DNA of 64,000 nt from Legionella fallonii LLAP-10 (GCF_000953135.1 NZ_LN614828.1:124001-188000), one strand, 5' to 3'. Counted from the first letter of the stretch, positions 52,948 through 60,924 are shown. The notes: generated from the letters alone by a model not told the origin. Numbers and translations: made by a program.

Positions 52948-53546
52948 TAAAAAGAACCAAGGCTTGCAATGCGTTTTAAGCGGGTTGGATTATCTTCCAC
53001 GTATTCTGAGGTCGTGGAAATATTGGCATGACCCGCAAGGCGAGACACCGCTTTAATGTCGGCCCCTTGTTCAATCAAACGCGTAATGAAGGTGCGTCGA
53101 CCGGAATGTGAGCTGGCGCCAACCAATCCTGTTTTATCATAAAGCTTGCGAAACCATTTTTGTAACACGTCAGGTTGAAAGCGATTACCACGCTGGGTTT
53201 TAAAAAGGTACCCTTTTTTATTGAAGGCTTCTTTTTCTTGCATTTGTAACTCATCCACATGGTCTTGCAAAGCGCCGGCCACTTTTTTATTCGTCACATA
53301 AACATGACGTTGTTTTTCTCCCTTGGTCATTGAGCGTAACAAATTAATTTCATCCATGACTTTAAGATGGTGATCGCATACATCACTGATTTTAAGAGCG
53401 GCAATTTCCTTGACGCGCAGCCCCAATCCAAAAGAGCAATAAATGATGGCGACGTTACGCAGCGCAAATGGACTGTCTTTGGCCATAATGAGCAATCGTT
53501 TGAATTCACCCTCGGTAAGCACCCGCGCCTTGCCTTCTTTCGCCAT
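52947..53546 (-). CDS. short tyrosine recombinase (catalytic domain only)
   Basis: This 199-aa protein covers only the catalytic domain of the phage-integrase family: Arg in GLGLRVKEIAAL, Lys near TKGEKQRHV, HSGRRTF in place of HxLRHT, AGHANISTTSEYV with the His and the tyrosine nucleophile. The usual N-terminal core-binding domain (~100 aa) is absent. Similar minimal integrases exist on plasmids. It is upstream of and coupled to the WGR-like gene; an 11-bp inverted repeat lies just before its start. Confidence 0.88.
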   Translation of the reverse strand: MAKEGKARVLTEGEFKRLLIMAKDSPFALRNVAIIYCSFGLGLRVKEIAALKISDVCDHHLKVMDEINLLRSMTKGEKQRHVYVTNKKVAGALQDHVDELQMQEKEAFNKKGYLFKTQRGNRFQPDVLQKWFRKLYDKTGLVGASSHSGRRTFITRLIEQGADIKAVSRLAGHANISTTSEYVEDNPTRLKRIASLGSF

Positions 53547-53558
53547 CTTTTCCTTTTG

Positions 53559-53683
53559 GGTCTTAAAATATCATAAATTAATCGATTTTAAGACCTAAAT
53601 ACGAAGACGTCAAGAGGGGCTGCTCCGATAACCCTTATAAACACTGAAGTGGTCTTATAATGTACCTTTCAAGACCTCTTTGA
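53559..53683. repeat. GGTCTTA inverted repeats upstream of the short recombinase
   Basis: GGTCTTAAAAT (53559-53569) and ATTTTAAGACC (53585-53595) are a perfect 11-bp inverted pair with a 15-bp centre. A second, weaker pair, GGTCTT / AAGACC, follows around 53652 and 53672. They occupy the divergent promoter region, as expected for recombinase binding sites or operators. Confidence 0.55.
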
Positions 53684-53735
53684 TTTTGATTCATTGTATG
53701 AATATTTTTGTTTTGGCTCTTTGTTATTGTTTATA

Positions 53736-54122
53736 ATGGTGATTATTGCAAAACAACTATTTGGAAGGATATGTAACATGTTTTTAGGGGAGTGTAATTT
53801 AAAGCTGGACCCAATTTATTACTTCAAAAAACGATTAAATGCAGAATCTATTTGCCCTATTGCTGATGTTATTTACAATGATTCAACTATGAAAGAGGAT
53901 TTTACTCGCTTAATTTATGCCCACTGCCAGAGTGGTTTGCCTACAACTATCTTTCATTTGCAAATCACTATAGGAACTGAACAACAACGAGCGGCCAAGA
54001 GCTCGGAGTGGTATAATGATATGGTTGCTCCTTTTTTAGATTTTTTCTACAAAGGTGGTGTAAGTAAATGGCTTGGGGAAAGTGAATCACATTCACTGGA
54101 TGATTTAGGTTTAATTGGTTAA
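53736..54122 (+). CDS. hypothetical membrane-anchored protein
   Basis: The product is ~128 aa from the ATG at 53736; an in-frame TTG at 53694 would add a longer hydrophobic N-terminus (FGSLLLFIMVIIAK). The downstream soluble part (PIYYFKKRLNAESICPIADV... TIFHLQITIGTEQQRAAKSSEWYNDM) has no family I recognise. A 12-codon frame upstream (from 53698) ends over this ATG, hinting at coupled translation. It is first in a run of small plus-strand genes. Confidence 0.5.
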   Translation: MVIIAKQLFGRICNMFLGECNLKLDPIYYFKKRLNAESICPIADVIYNDSTMKEDFTRLIYAHCQSGLPTTIFHLQITIGTEQQRAAKSSEWYNDMVAPFLDFFYKGGVSKWLGESESHSLDDLGLIG

Positions 54123-54153
54123 TACCAGTTCTTGATCACCTTGAAGGATAAAA

Positions 54154-54342
54154 ATGAACGAAGAAAAAAGAAATTGGTCCCTATTAGATGAATTTTGGTT
54201 GAAGTTTAAGCCATTGGCGGTTCAGATTCAGCCTACCAATAGAAATGTACGTGAAGTGGACCAGTCGATTGATTCATTAAAAGAATTCATTACAAATATA
54301 GTCGAGGGCGATAAAAATCAAAAGAAAATTGGCCAAGAGTAA
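54154..54342 (+). CDS. hypothetical protein, 62 aa
   Basis: This is a small soluble protein (MNEEKRNWSLLDEFWLKFKPLAVQIQ...) with an AAGGA RBS, 31 bp after the preceding gene and on the same strand. No domain is recognised. Operon position and RBS are the support. Confidence 0.5.
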   Translation: MNEEKRNWSLLDEFWLKFKPLAVQIQPTNRNVREVDQSIDSLKEFITNIVEGDKNQKKIGQE

Positions 54343-54414
54343 TGAGCTTGGTATTGAAAATAAAATAGTATTCCGAGTAAGAAGCGCATTTATTAAATGA
54401 GAGAGTAAAGCAAT

Positions 54415-54615
54415 ATGCTATCTATTCTAAAAGAAAATATTTTATTGCTCATTTTGTTGAGCTGGTGTTGTTACCAAATTCATCTGGATTCAGAAAAACA
54501 TGCTGCTGATCATTATATTTCCTTATCTGAAGCCTGGGAAAATCTAAATTCTAATAAGTATTTTGATGCTGAAATTTGTGAGAGGGCTCAAAAAAAAATT
54601 GCAAATGAAAATTAA
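54415..54615 (+). CDS. small membrane-anchored protein, 66 aa
   Basis: One N-terminal hydrophobic segment (ENILLLILLSWCCYQIHLD) is followed by a soluble helix. It belongs to the same run of small genes, 26 bp before the next. No family is recognised; the topology is clear but the role unknown. Confidence 0.5.
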   Translation: MLSILKENILLLILLSWCCYQIHLDSEKHAADHYISLSEAWENLNSNKYFDAEICERAQKKIANEN

Positions 54616-54641
54616 GTAAACCCCATATTTAAAGTGAATAA

Positions 54642-55412
54642 ATGATGAACAAACCATCTTTTAAATTATATGCACTAACTTTGATATCATTAGTTCTGTT
54701 TTCAACAGGCGTATACTCTAAAAATAAATTCACGGAGCTTAATGAGTTAATTGATATTTCTGCCAAGATAGAATTAGTAAAGATTATGTTGACCTCTAAT
54801 ATCTATCCTAATGATTCATCGTGTGCTTTGGCAAAGAAAATAAAGGATGGTGAGCAAGTATTGTTGAAAAATTATGATACCAAGCCAATCTCTCACGATT
54901 TAATGATTGATTTGATTCATTTATCAAAAGAAATACATGAAAAGTGTGTAGTAATGTCTTCTTTTAACAAGAGAATCCTGCCAATTATAAGAAATGGCAA
55001 CCTGTCTGCTTCATTTGAGCAAGATTATGAGCTAATAAATGTGCCGCAATTCTTAAAAGTTAATTTAGTGAATCTGCAAAATGAGCAACTCAGTCAACTA
55101 AAGCAATGCTCTATTAAGGGCTCCATTTTTATAGTTGGTCATACAGTAGTGAATGCAGTAGCTAATGAGTTGCAATGTAAAATTAATGGTATTAATGTAT
55201 CATTTCGTCTAATGTCTTCATTATCTGTAAAAAACACCCTGTCATGTGTAAAGTCTATTGAATATCTACCAGAATTTATACAGCCGTGTAAAAAGCTAAT
55301 TTTATCAAAGAATAAAAAAGTGTCTTTAATGCTAGCTAGTAATTTTGATGATGTCACATTAAGCCATGATGAGATATCAAAGAAAATTGCTCAGGAGGCT
55401 TTTGGGAAATAA
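54642..55412 (+). CDS. secreted or periplasmic hypothetical protein, 256 aa
   Basis: A clear signal peptide (KLYALTLISLVLFSTGVYSK, cleavage near residue 27) is followed by a mature protein of ~230 aa with six or more cysteines (SSCALAKK, HEKCVVM, QLKQCSIKG, NELQCKING, SCVKSI, IQPCKK). Paired cysteines suggest disulfides in the periplasm. No domain is recognised. It is the largest gene of this small-gene run. Confidence 0.65.
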   Translation: MMNKPSFKLYALTLISLVLFSTGVYSKNKFTELNELIDISAKIELVKIMLTSNIYPNDSSCALAKKIKDGEQVLLKNYDTKPISHDLMIDLIHLSKEIHEKCVVMSSFNKRILPIIRNGNLSASFEQDYELINVPQFLKVNLVNLQNEQLSQLKQCSIKGSIFIVGHTVVNAVANELQCKINGINVSFRLMSSLSVKNTLSCVKSIEYLPEFIQPCKKLILSKNKKVSLMLASNFDDVTLSHDEISKKIAQEAFGK

Positions 55413-55426
55413 CTTAAAGGACAAGG

Positions 55427-55765
55427 ATGACTGAAATAAATATCCATACAAGATATAGTACTATCAGCCACGAGCATTTAGATGATTTAGTGAGTTGGGT
55501 TACGGGTGAATACCCAGATTCGGGTCTTGTTCTGGCTGAATGCTCTGATGGCCTTTGGTTTATTGAGGTAGACTACGGCCATGCTTTTGATTCGTTTTTA
55601 GGCGTTTCAAAACCAAAATGTATTCCTTATTTAGAACCTAATTTCTATTCAAGCAGAAAAGAGGCTTTAACTACAGCCTTGCAATTGATCAAGCAAGTTT
55701 ATAAAAATTTAAATGAAGAAAAAATATTGGAATACCTTAAGCGTGAAGAAGCCGCGTCTTTATAA
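55427..55765 (+). CDS. hypothetical protein, 112 aa
   Basis: This is a soluble acidic protein (MTEINIHTRYSTISHEHLDDLVSWVTGEYPDSGLV...), 14 bp after the secreted-protein gene, with an AAAGGACAAGG RBS. No family is recognised. The tight spacing implies one transcript with its neighbours. Confidence 0.6.
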   Translation: MTEINIHTRYSTISHEHLDDLVSWVTGEYPDSGLVLAECSDGLWFIEVDYGHAFDSFLGVSKPKCIPYLEPNFYSSRKEALTTALQLIKQVYKNLNEEKILEYLKREEAASL

Positions 55766-55790
55766 TAAGAAATAATTTGGAAATGTTTTT

Positions 55791-55970
55791 ATGAGCATGG
55801 AATATATTCGCATGTACTATAAAGTACCTGCAAAAAGAGGACAAAAGGTTGTTGCTAATGGAGTGCCAGGGATAATTACTGGCTCCAGGGGTGCTCATTT
55901 AAAAATACGTCTGGAAGGTCAGAAAAGCTCATCTCTATACTACCCTACTTGGGAAATACAGTACCTGTAA
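55791..55970 (+). CDS. 59-aa protein, SH3-like barrel candidate
   Basis: The frame encodes MSMEYIRMYYKVPAKRGQKV, then VVANGVPGIITGSRGAHLKIRLEG and YYPTWEIQYL. Short beta strands with KVPAKRGQ.V and PGIITGSRGAHLKIRL resemble small SH3-like adaptor or KOW-type barrels. It lies in the same run of genes, 25 bp after the last. Sequence character rather than a database match supports it. Confidence 0.5.
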   Translation: MSMEYIRMYYKVPAKRGQKVVANGVPGIITGSRGAHLKIRLEGQKSSSLYYPTWEIQYL

Positions 55971-56041
55971 TTAATAGCGTATTAATTGCACAAACAGTTT
56001 TTTAATAAAAAAATACTCACCTAACTTAGAGAGATAATGAT

Positions 56042-56236
56042 ATGAATTCTTCAGTACAAATGGATGTGAAGGTTTTGGCCAATAAATGTGAATTACTTGG
56101 GTTAATAGACCGGACATATCAGATCGAAGCTCTTTATAGAAAAGGTGATCTTCAGCAAGGAGCTGTTATTTTAGACTCTTTAAGAGAAAGCCTGAAGGAG
56201 TTATCTGCAAGGTCTTCTAAACCTGATGATAAGTAA
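56042..56236 (+). CDS. hypothetical protein, 64 aa
   Basis: This is a small helical protein (MNSSVQMDVKVLANKCELLGLIDRTYQIEALYRKGDLQQG...) at the end of the small-gene run. A GAGAGA RBS is nearby. No recognised family. Confidence 0.5.
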   Translation: MNSSVQMDVKVLANKCELLGLIDRTYQIEALYRKGDLQQGAVILDSLRESLKELSARSSKPDDK

Positions 56237-56258
56237 CATCTTTAGAAGAGGGATTTTT

Positions 56259-56432
56259 TCAAGCTTTTAGTCGTTTTATTTCTGATTCGTTATCCATCAC
56301 CATTTTTCTTAACGCGTTGAGTTCATTATTTATTTTTTTGATATGTTTGCGGTTACTGCATTTGCAGATCATGGCAGTGGTGGTTGCCACTACAACGGTA
56401 TAACTAGTAGCTATAATTTCGAATTCAAACAT
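56259..56432 (-). CDS. 57-aa membrane/coiled-coil protein
   Basis: The frame encodes an N-terminal hydrophobic segment (IIATSYTVVVATTTAMICKC) followed by a basic, heptad-like helix (HIKKINNELNALRKMVMDNESEIKRLK). The arrangement of one membrane pass plus a short coiled coil is non-random and supports a real gene, although its RBS is weak. Confidence 0.4.
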   Translation of the reverse strand: MFEFEIIATSYTVVVATTTAMICKCSNRKHIKKINNELNALRKMVMDNESEIKRLKA

Positions 56433-56478
56433 AAAGCGCCTATAGGTGGATTGAATGGTTTTGAGGAAATGTGCCTAT

Positions 56479-57027
56479 TCATTTTGGTTTTTTTCTAACA
56501 GAATATTTGAATTTTACAAGGGCAAGGTTAACTTCGATACTCGCCTCTGTTTCCGTTGTGTCCAAATCATCAGGAACCACTAGATCTGAAATTAAATCAC
56601 CTGTTTTTTGCATAAGCTCTTGATATTGAGGTGAGTTTTGAGGTGTTTGAGGTATTGCTTTAATGGTGCGCGATATTTCTCTTACTTTGGTAAATGTTTC
56701 AATAATGGCTAAAGTGGTTTCGGTTGCCTTTGGGCTTTTTAATATAGTGGCGAGCATATATAAGCCTTTTTCAGAGAAGGCCTTGGGGTTTACTGTTGAA
56801 TGCTTTAGCCCACTGAACCGGTGGAAATTTTCCACCAGTTCATCTTTTTCAAGTTTATCTAATTGAATAATATAGTTTTCAGGAAATTTATCTGGGTTGT
56901 TTTTGACGGCTTTATTAATATCCCGTGTCTCTACTCCATATAACGTAGCGATGTCTGAGTCGAGAATAACTTGGGTATTTCTGATGGTTATTATTTGTTC
57001 TTCTACGTTTAATTGACTGATATTCAT
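56479..57027 (-). CDS. ORF6N-domain protein, second copy
   Basis: This 182-aa paralogue of the gene at 18456-19004 has N-terminal ORF6N residues VILDSDIATLYGVETRDINKAVKNNPDKFPENY. The C-terminal ~110 residues (KGLYMLATILKSPKATETTL...) are almost the same in both copies, while residues 50-75 differ (FHRFSGLKHSTVNPK here). Such proteins are phage-derived DNA-binding regulators. The mosaic pattern of identity suggests gene conversion or selection on the variable part. Confidence 0.82.
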   Translation of the reverse strand: MNISQLNVEEQIITIRNTQVILDSDIATLYGVETRDINKAVKNNPDKFPENYIIQLDKLEKDELVENFHRFSGLKHSTVNPKAFSEKGLYMLATILKSPKATETTLAIIETFTKVREISRTIKAIPQTPQNSPQYQELMQKTGDLISDLVVPDDLDTTETEASIEVNLALVKFKYSVRKKPK

Positions 57028-57182
57028 TACTAATCCTGAGCCATAATCTAATGCTTATATTATAAAATGAGTCGTGTTTTTATCCCAGAACAATTTAGAT
57101 TTTAATAAACGTGCAGAAAAGACGATATTAATTCTCAACACTCGAAACCATTTTAAATGTTGCGACCCTAAAATTGATAATA

Positions 57183-57200
57183 AGTAACATATAGGTTACT
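57183..57200. promoter_or_regulatory. candidate operator upstream of the orphan antitoxin
   Basis: AGTAAC / GTTACT flank a 6-bp centre 74 bp before the ATG at 57274. This fits an HTH antitoxin operator; inferred only. Confidence 0.4.
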
Positions 57201-57273
57201 ATTTATGAGAAAAATAGCATCTTATATAATAAAGATGTTATTGATCCATTTGCTAAAAGATAAGGGTAGTATT

Positions 57274-57591
57274 ATGGCCTTAACAAGAGAATTTAAAAGT
57301 ACCATCCGAGACAGAGCCCAAAAAGACTCCGAATTTAGAAAGGCTCTATTAATCGAGGCTGTTAATTCTTTATTAGCAGATGAGCTTGATGTCGCAAAGT
57401 CTTTATTAAAAGATTATATTAATGCATCTATTTTATTTGAGCCCTTAGCAGAAAGAGTTCATAAAAATAGTAAAAGTTTACAAAGAATGTTTAGTGCCAA
57501 GGGCAACCCTACGGCGCAGTCATTATTTTCAGTTATTCATGTTCTGCAAGAATCAGAGGGAATAAGGCTTACTGTAAATGAAATGCATTAA
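57274..57591 (+). CDS. HTH addiction-module antidote-like protein (orphan)
   Basis: The 105-aa protein MALTREFKSTIRDRAQKDSEFRKALLIEAVNSLL... SKSLQRMFSAKGNPTAQSLFSVIHVLQES resembles the HigA/GraA-like antidote family, whose HTH covers the PLAERVHKNSKSLQRMF region. Such proteins normally follow a RelE-type toxin, but no toxin frame lies directly upstream, so it looks like a solitary antitoxin or regulator. An upstream in-frame ATG at 57205 is possible but lacks family support. Confidence 0.65.
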   Translation: MALTREFKSTIRDRAQKDSEFRKALLIEAVNSLLADELDVAKSLLKDYINASILFEPLAERVHKNSKSLQRMFSAKGNPTAQSLFSVIHVLQESEGIRLTVNEMH

Positions 57592-57619
57592 ATATTTGAG
57601 TCTTTAACAGGGAGCAATA

Positions 57620-57847
57620 ATGACTAAAATAGATAGCAGCTTTATGAAAAAAAATGTAGGGAACAAGATTTATACACTATACGGAGGGGTTTCCAGGTTA
57701 ACAAATGATTCTATTTTAAATAGGACAAAATTTATGATTGATACAGGTTGCGAATCAAATCTTACCAGTTTACTCTTATCTGAAAATAGCTCAGCTTCGT
57801 TGGATAACGATAAAAATTCCATGCCAAGGAAGGAGTTCAAGGAGTGA
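57620..57847 (+). CDS. hypothetical protein, 75 aa
   Basis: This small soluble protein (MTKIDSSFMKKNVGNKIYTLYGGVSRLTND...) begins 28 bp after the antidote gene with a CAGGGAG RBS. No domain is recognised. Its stop overlaps a GTG that could start the next gene, suggesting coupling. Confidence 0.5.
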   Translation: MTKIDSSFMKKNVGNKIYTLYGGVSRLTNDSILNRTKFMIDTGCESNLTSLLLSENSSASLDNDKNSMPRKEFKE

Positions 57848-57852
57848 CTTTA

Positions 57853-58149
57853 ATGAAAAATGATTTTCTTCTTTTGGTTTCTTTTTTAATAGGCATAAAA
57901 CCATTATCCACTATACAGAGCGATACTTTTATAAAAATTTTTGATTCACATCCAACAGAGACGACATTGAAAGAATTACTCCATGCCTGTCTTCGTGAAA
58001 ATGTATCAAATTATAATTTGACAATGGAGCAAATAAATAGCTTGCTTCCTTTGAGTGATACGATTGAAAAAGCCGTTGGTTTGCCGAATCTGGATCTCGT
58101 TTTAGAAGAGGCCAAAATGTTTCAACAGCTGTTAAATTATACTGAATAA
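57853..58149 (+). CDS. hypothetical protein, 98 aa
   Basis: This small helical protein (MKNDFLLLVSFLIGIKPLSTIQSDTFIKIF...) is preceded by AAGGAG eight bases before the ATG at 57853. A GTG at 57844, overlapping the previous stop, is an alternative start. No family is recognised. Confidence 0.5.
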   Translation: MKNDFLLLVSFLIGIKPLSTIQSDTFIKIFDSHPTETTLKELLHACLRENVSNYNLTMEQINSLLPLSDTIEKAVGLPNLDLVLEEAKMFQQLLNYTE

Positions 58150-58214
58150 GATTAAAATACCAATTGTCCTAGTACTTTTTCATACCATGGACCCCAACTC
58201 TATATAAAACGATT

Positions 58215-58772
58215 ATGCATACGTTCAATCTTGAATTAAAAAATGGAAAGCGATTGGTTATTCCTGCTGAATATTATCCAAGATACGCTGACATTGTAGC
58301 TACTAAAGAGAATTCATTTTGCCTCACACCCATTAGCCGATTTGAAGCGTTTCTTAAAACAGTGGGGCATTGCATCTTCAATCCTATTTTTGCGGTCCTA
58401 TCAATTATTAATCTGAGCCTGTGTGCACCATTATTGATTCGTGATGTGGGAAAACAAGAAGCCATTTATTATTCTTACCTATTTATAGGCTTCATTATTT
58501 CTTACTACAGCACTAAATGTTATCTTGGGCTCATGAGAAAAGATCCCATGTCTATAGAGGGTGTGGCAGAAAAATTGGGGTATAAATCATCATCCAGCCC
58601 ACTTAAGCCTTATGATGAGCGCATGTTTAAAGCTATTATCACTATTAATCGACTAAAAATTCCCCGAAAAGATTATTTTTTTGATGATTTATATGGAATT
58701 ATTTTTGATGCAGCAACCTCAAGAAGACTGGCTGATATTTTTGGACCTTCCAACTTAAGGTTGGTAAAATAA
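58215..58772 (+). CDS. inner-membrane hypothetical protein, 185 aa
   Basis: The product has two central hydrophobic segments (about residues 55-75, FAVLSIINLSLCAPLLI, and 83-105, AIYYSYLFIGFIISYYS) with soluble ends in the cytoplasm. The C-terminal end (RKDYFFDDLYGIIFDAATSRRLADIF) is conserved-looking. There is no recognised family. It is the last gene of this plus-strand run. Confidence 0.6.
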   Translation: MHTFNLELKNGKRLVIPAEYYPRYADIVATKENSFCLTPISRFEAFLKTVGHCIFNPIFAVLSIINLSLCAPLLIRDVGKQEAIYYSYLFIGFIISYYSTKCYLGLMRKDPMSIEGVAEKLGYKSSSSPLKPYDERMFKAIITINRLKIPRKDYFFDDLYGIIFDAATSRRLADIFGPSNLRLVK

Positions 58773-58796
58773 TTAAATACAGACATCATTTTCAAA

Positions 58797-59456
58797 TTAA
58801 GAAATTGCTTGGGTTATTTTTAGCTCTAGGGTTTTAATATTTTCTTCTTCATCTTCACGGATGAGCCGCTCTATCAATCGCATGGGAAATTTTAATGTTT
58901 TGGCGATTATAAAAGGAGATTGTTTTTCTTGGTAATGTAATTGCAATACTTCTTTTTTATTAATGGAAGCAAGGAATTCAAGATAAAACTCTTCTTCTGC
59001 AGAAATGTGTTCTGAATCATGTTCTTCCATAAGAGATTTAATAAGATTTTTTTCTTCCTCATCAGGGGGTATTAAATCGAATATTGAGCTTACTATTAAT
59101 TGGTTCATTTCTTTAGCCTGTTTTATAAATTTCAACTCTTCCTTTGGAATTGATTTGCCTGTAACGGCGCTCTTATGGGCTATGTTTAAAACCATCTCAA
59201 TATGATGTAGAAAAGCTCTGATATTATCTTTTTTATCAAAGCTATTTTGTGAACTGAAATATAACTTAGCTTTTATATAGTAATAGCGCTCCTTATCTAA
59301 TCGCCTCCATTTTTTTGTATTTGGATTTGCAAGCCATGAATTGAGTGTCGCAACACTTACATTGGCTAGTTCGGCAAGTTTTTCAGCAGTAATGTTTTCT
59401 TTTTGCTTTAATTCAATTAATAGATGATTATAGGATTTTTTCTTTTTAAGAAGCAT
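58797..59456 (-). CDS. HTH-type transcription regulator, autoregulated
   Basis: This 219-aa protein has an N-terminal helix-turn-helix (KQKENITAEKLAELANVSVATLNSWLANPNTKKW, about residues 17-50), a long helical middle, and a second possible HTH (SPFIIAKTLKFPMRLIERLIREDEE, ~180-205). It begins 20 bp from two perfect 15-bp palindromes that are complements of each other, the strongest operator-like signal in the window. It probably represses itself; it may also control the paralogue gene at 59551. Confidence 0.75.
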   Translation of the reverse strand: MLLKKKKSYNHLLIELKQKENITAEKLAELANVSVATLNSWLANPNTKKWRRLDKERYYYIKAKLYFSSQNSFDKKDNIRAFLHHIEMVLNIAHKSAVTGKSIPKEELKFIKQAKEMNQLIVSSIFDLIPPDEEEKNLIKSLMEEHDSEHISAEEEFYLEFLASINKKEVLQLHYQEKQSPFIIAKTLKFPMRLIERLIREDEEENIKTLELKITQAIS

Positions 59457-59475
59457 TTTTATTTACAGGGCTAAT

Positions 59476-59517
59476 TGATACAAAGTATCATTTTATATTA
59501 ATTGATACTTTGTATCA
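59476..59517. promoter_or_regulatory. double palindromic operator
   Basis: TGATACAAAGTATCA (59476-59490) and TGATACTTTGTATCA (59503-59517) are two TGATAC/GTATCA dyads with 27 bp between their start points. They lie directly before the HTH gene start and downstream of the 59551 gene. This is a likely dimer-of-dimers binding site. Confidence 0.7.
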
Positions 59518-59550
59518 AATGAATTGAGGTTATTAATTATTCACCTATAT

Positions 59551-59880
59551 TCACCACCCAGTGTGATACAACCATAATTCAGAAATAATTTGCCGTGATT
59601 CCTGATTCAAAATTGATAGGGCTTGTACAAAATTGGGCGTTTGGGTTTTTTCAAGAAATTTTTGGCCGTCTTCTGGATCAAAAAATGAGTACATCATCGC
59701 TAATAAAACTTGTTTTCCATGGCTATACCCACCCATAGCGTTCTGTATAAAAGTATAGTTAGGTTCTAACTGCCATTTTTTCTGCGCCGCATCAATGGAT
59801 GATGCTTGTATATTAAAAAATTCAACGCCTACTATTTTAATTCCTTTTTTCCATGCGGTAACGAATAAATCTTCAGACAT
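59551..59880 (-). CDS. conserved hypothetical, paralogue of the gene at 11982
   Basis: This 109-aa protein is homologous along its full length to the protein at 11982-12311: MSEDLFVTAWKKGIK, KKWQLEPNYTFIQNAMGGYSHGKQVLLAMMYSFFD and the same LWLYHTGW ending. The start at 59880 follows this alignment; an upstream ATG at 59907 would add nine residues. The function is unknown. It is upstream of, and on the same strand as, the HTH regulator. Confidence 0.65.
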   Translation of the reverse strand: MSEDLFVTAWKKGIKIVGVEFFNIQASSIDAAQKKWQLEPNYTFIQNAMGGYSHGKQVLLAMMYSFFDPEDGQKFLEKTQTPNFVQALSILNQESRQIISELWLYHTGW

Positions 59881-59907
59881 ATGTTGTTCGCCCTTAATAA
59901 AATTCAT

Positions 59908-60372
59908 CCATTATACCTTAGGATGCAAAATACATTAACACCCATGATGTGCAAAGAGGTCGGAAGGAAAAATGTTACTGATTTTATGCCCATGTGGTAG
60001 GACAAGGTATTCATTTGTGTAAATAATTATCCGCTTCAAAGTTAATTGAGACTTGGGGAGTAATTCAAGAATTAAATGATGGGATATTGGCATTAATAAA
60101 CAAGCCATAATGTGATTTATTAATATCTGGTTGCTTGCATTAGTTTTTGGCGAAAATAATTATTTTTATTATTTCAGAATACAGAATAGAGGGGTGCAAA
60201 ACTTAAAATATTGGGTTGGACAATCTGATTGCGCGAGCATATTCAATCAATAACACCAATAGTTTATACTATTGGTGTTATTGGAAAGCCGCTAAAAATT
60301 CAGTATTATAGATAAATAAAACCTTTGCTCACAGCTGTGAGCTGTATGTCCTATGATGGGAAGATCAATGGC
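59908..60372. other. spacer with a large inverted repeat
   Basis: No convincing gene. Its main content is the inverted repeat at 60251-60280 and the promoter of the DUF1016/recombinase operon. Confidence 0.4.
60251..60280. repeat. 13-bp perfect inverted repeat upstream of the recombinase operon
   Basis: TAACACCAATAGT (60251-60263) and ACTATTGGTGTTA (60268-60280) flank a TTAT centre, 93 bp before the DUF1016 gene. It could be a recombinase site, an operator or a terminator for leftward transcripts. Confidence 0.6.
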
Positions 60373-60924
60373 ATGACCAACGAAATTGAACAAGTACATT
60401 ATCAAAAAATTTTACAAAAAGCAGAACAAACCATACTGGCAGTCGAACAGCAGCTTGTTCAAAGTACGAATTGTGCCACTATTGAATTTCACTGGATTGT
60501 GGGAGAGTTTCTTGCTCGTGTTACAGAAGAATATCAATGGAGTTACCCTGTGTTGGCTGATCTGTCACGCGATCTATGTAAAGCATTTGCTAATGAACAT
60601 AGTTATTCGGAACAAAATTTACGCCATATGAGACAGTTTTACTATGAATATTGTAATTATCCTGAATTATTAGAGCTTGCAAAAAATGTTCTTTGGAATA
60701 TCAATATGATCATTATTCATAACGTTAAATCTTATGAAGCCAGAATGTTTTATTTGCAAAGGGCTGCGAATGATCTATGCGGCCAAGATGGTATTGAACT
60801 GCAAATTAAATCACAAGCCTATGAACAAGAAGGCGCCAATGCATTGCAACCTCAATTAATGACACGAAGTGATACTCCTCTTAATGATTCTGAAAAAAAT
60901 TTTGGTGGATTATGTCAAAAATAA
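60373..60924 (+). CDS. DUF1016 N-terminal-domain protein (YhcG-like, no nuclease half)
   Basis: This 183-aa protein matches the N-terminal region of YhcG/PDDEXK-type DUF1016 proteins: FHWIVGEFLARVTEEYQWSYPVLADLSRDLCKAF and NLRHMRQFYYEY... LWNINMIIIH (an LPW.H-like box). The C-terminal PD-(D/E)XK nuclease found in full-length members (~350 aa) is missing. It ends by overlapping the downstream tyrosine recombinase by 13 bp, so the pair forms one operon. The ATG at 60373 begins the conserved part. Confidence 0.78.
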   Translation: MTNEIEQVHYQKILQKAEQTILAVEQQLVQSTNCATIEFHWIVGEFLARVTEEYQWSYPVLADLSRDLCKAFANEHSYSEQNLRHMRQFYYEYCNYPELLELAKNVLWNINMIIIHNVKSYEARMFYLQRAANDLCGQDGIELQIKSQAYEQEGANALQPQLMTRSDTPLNDSEKNFGGLCQK

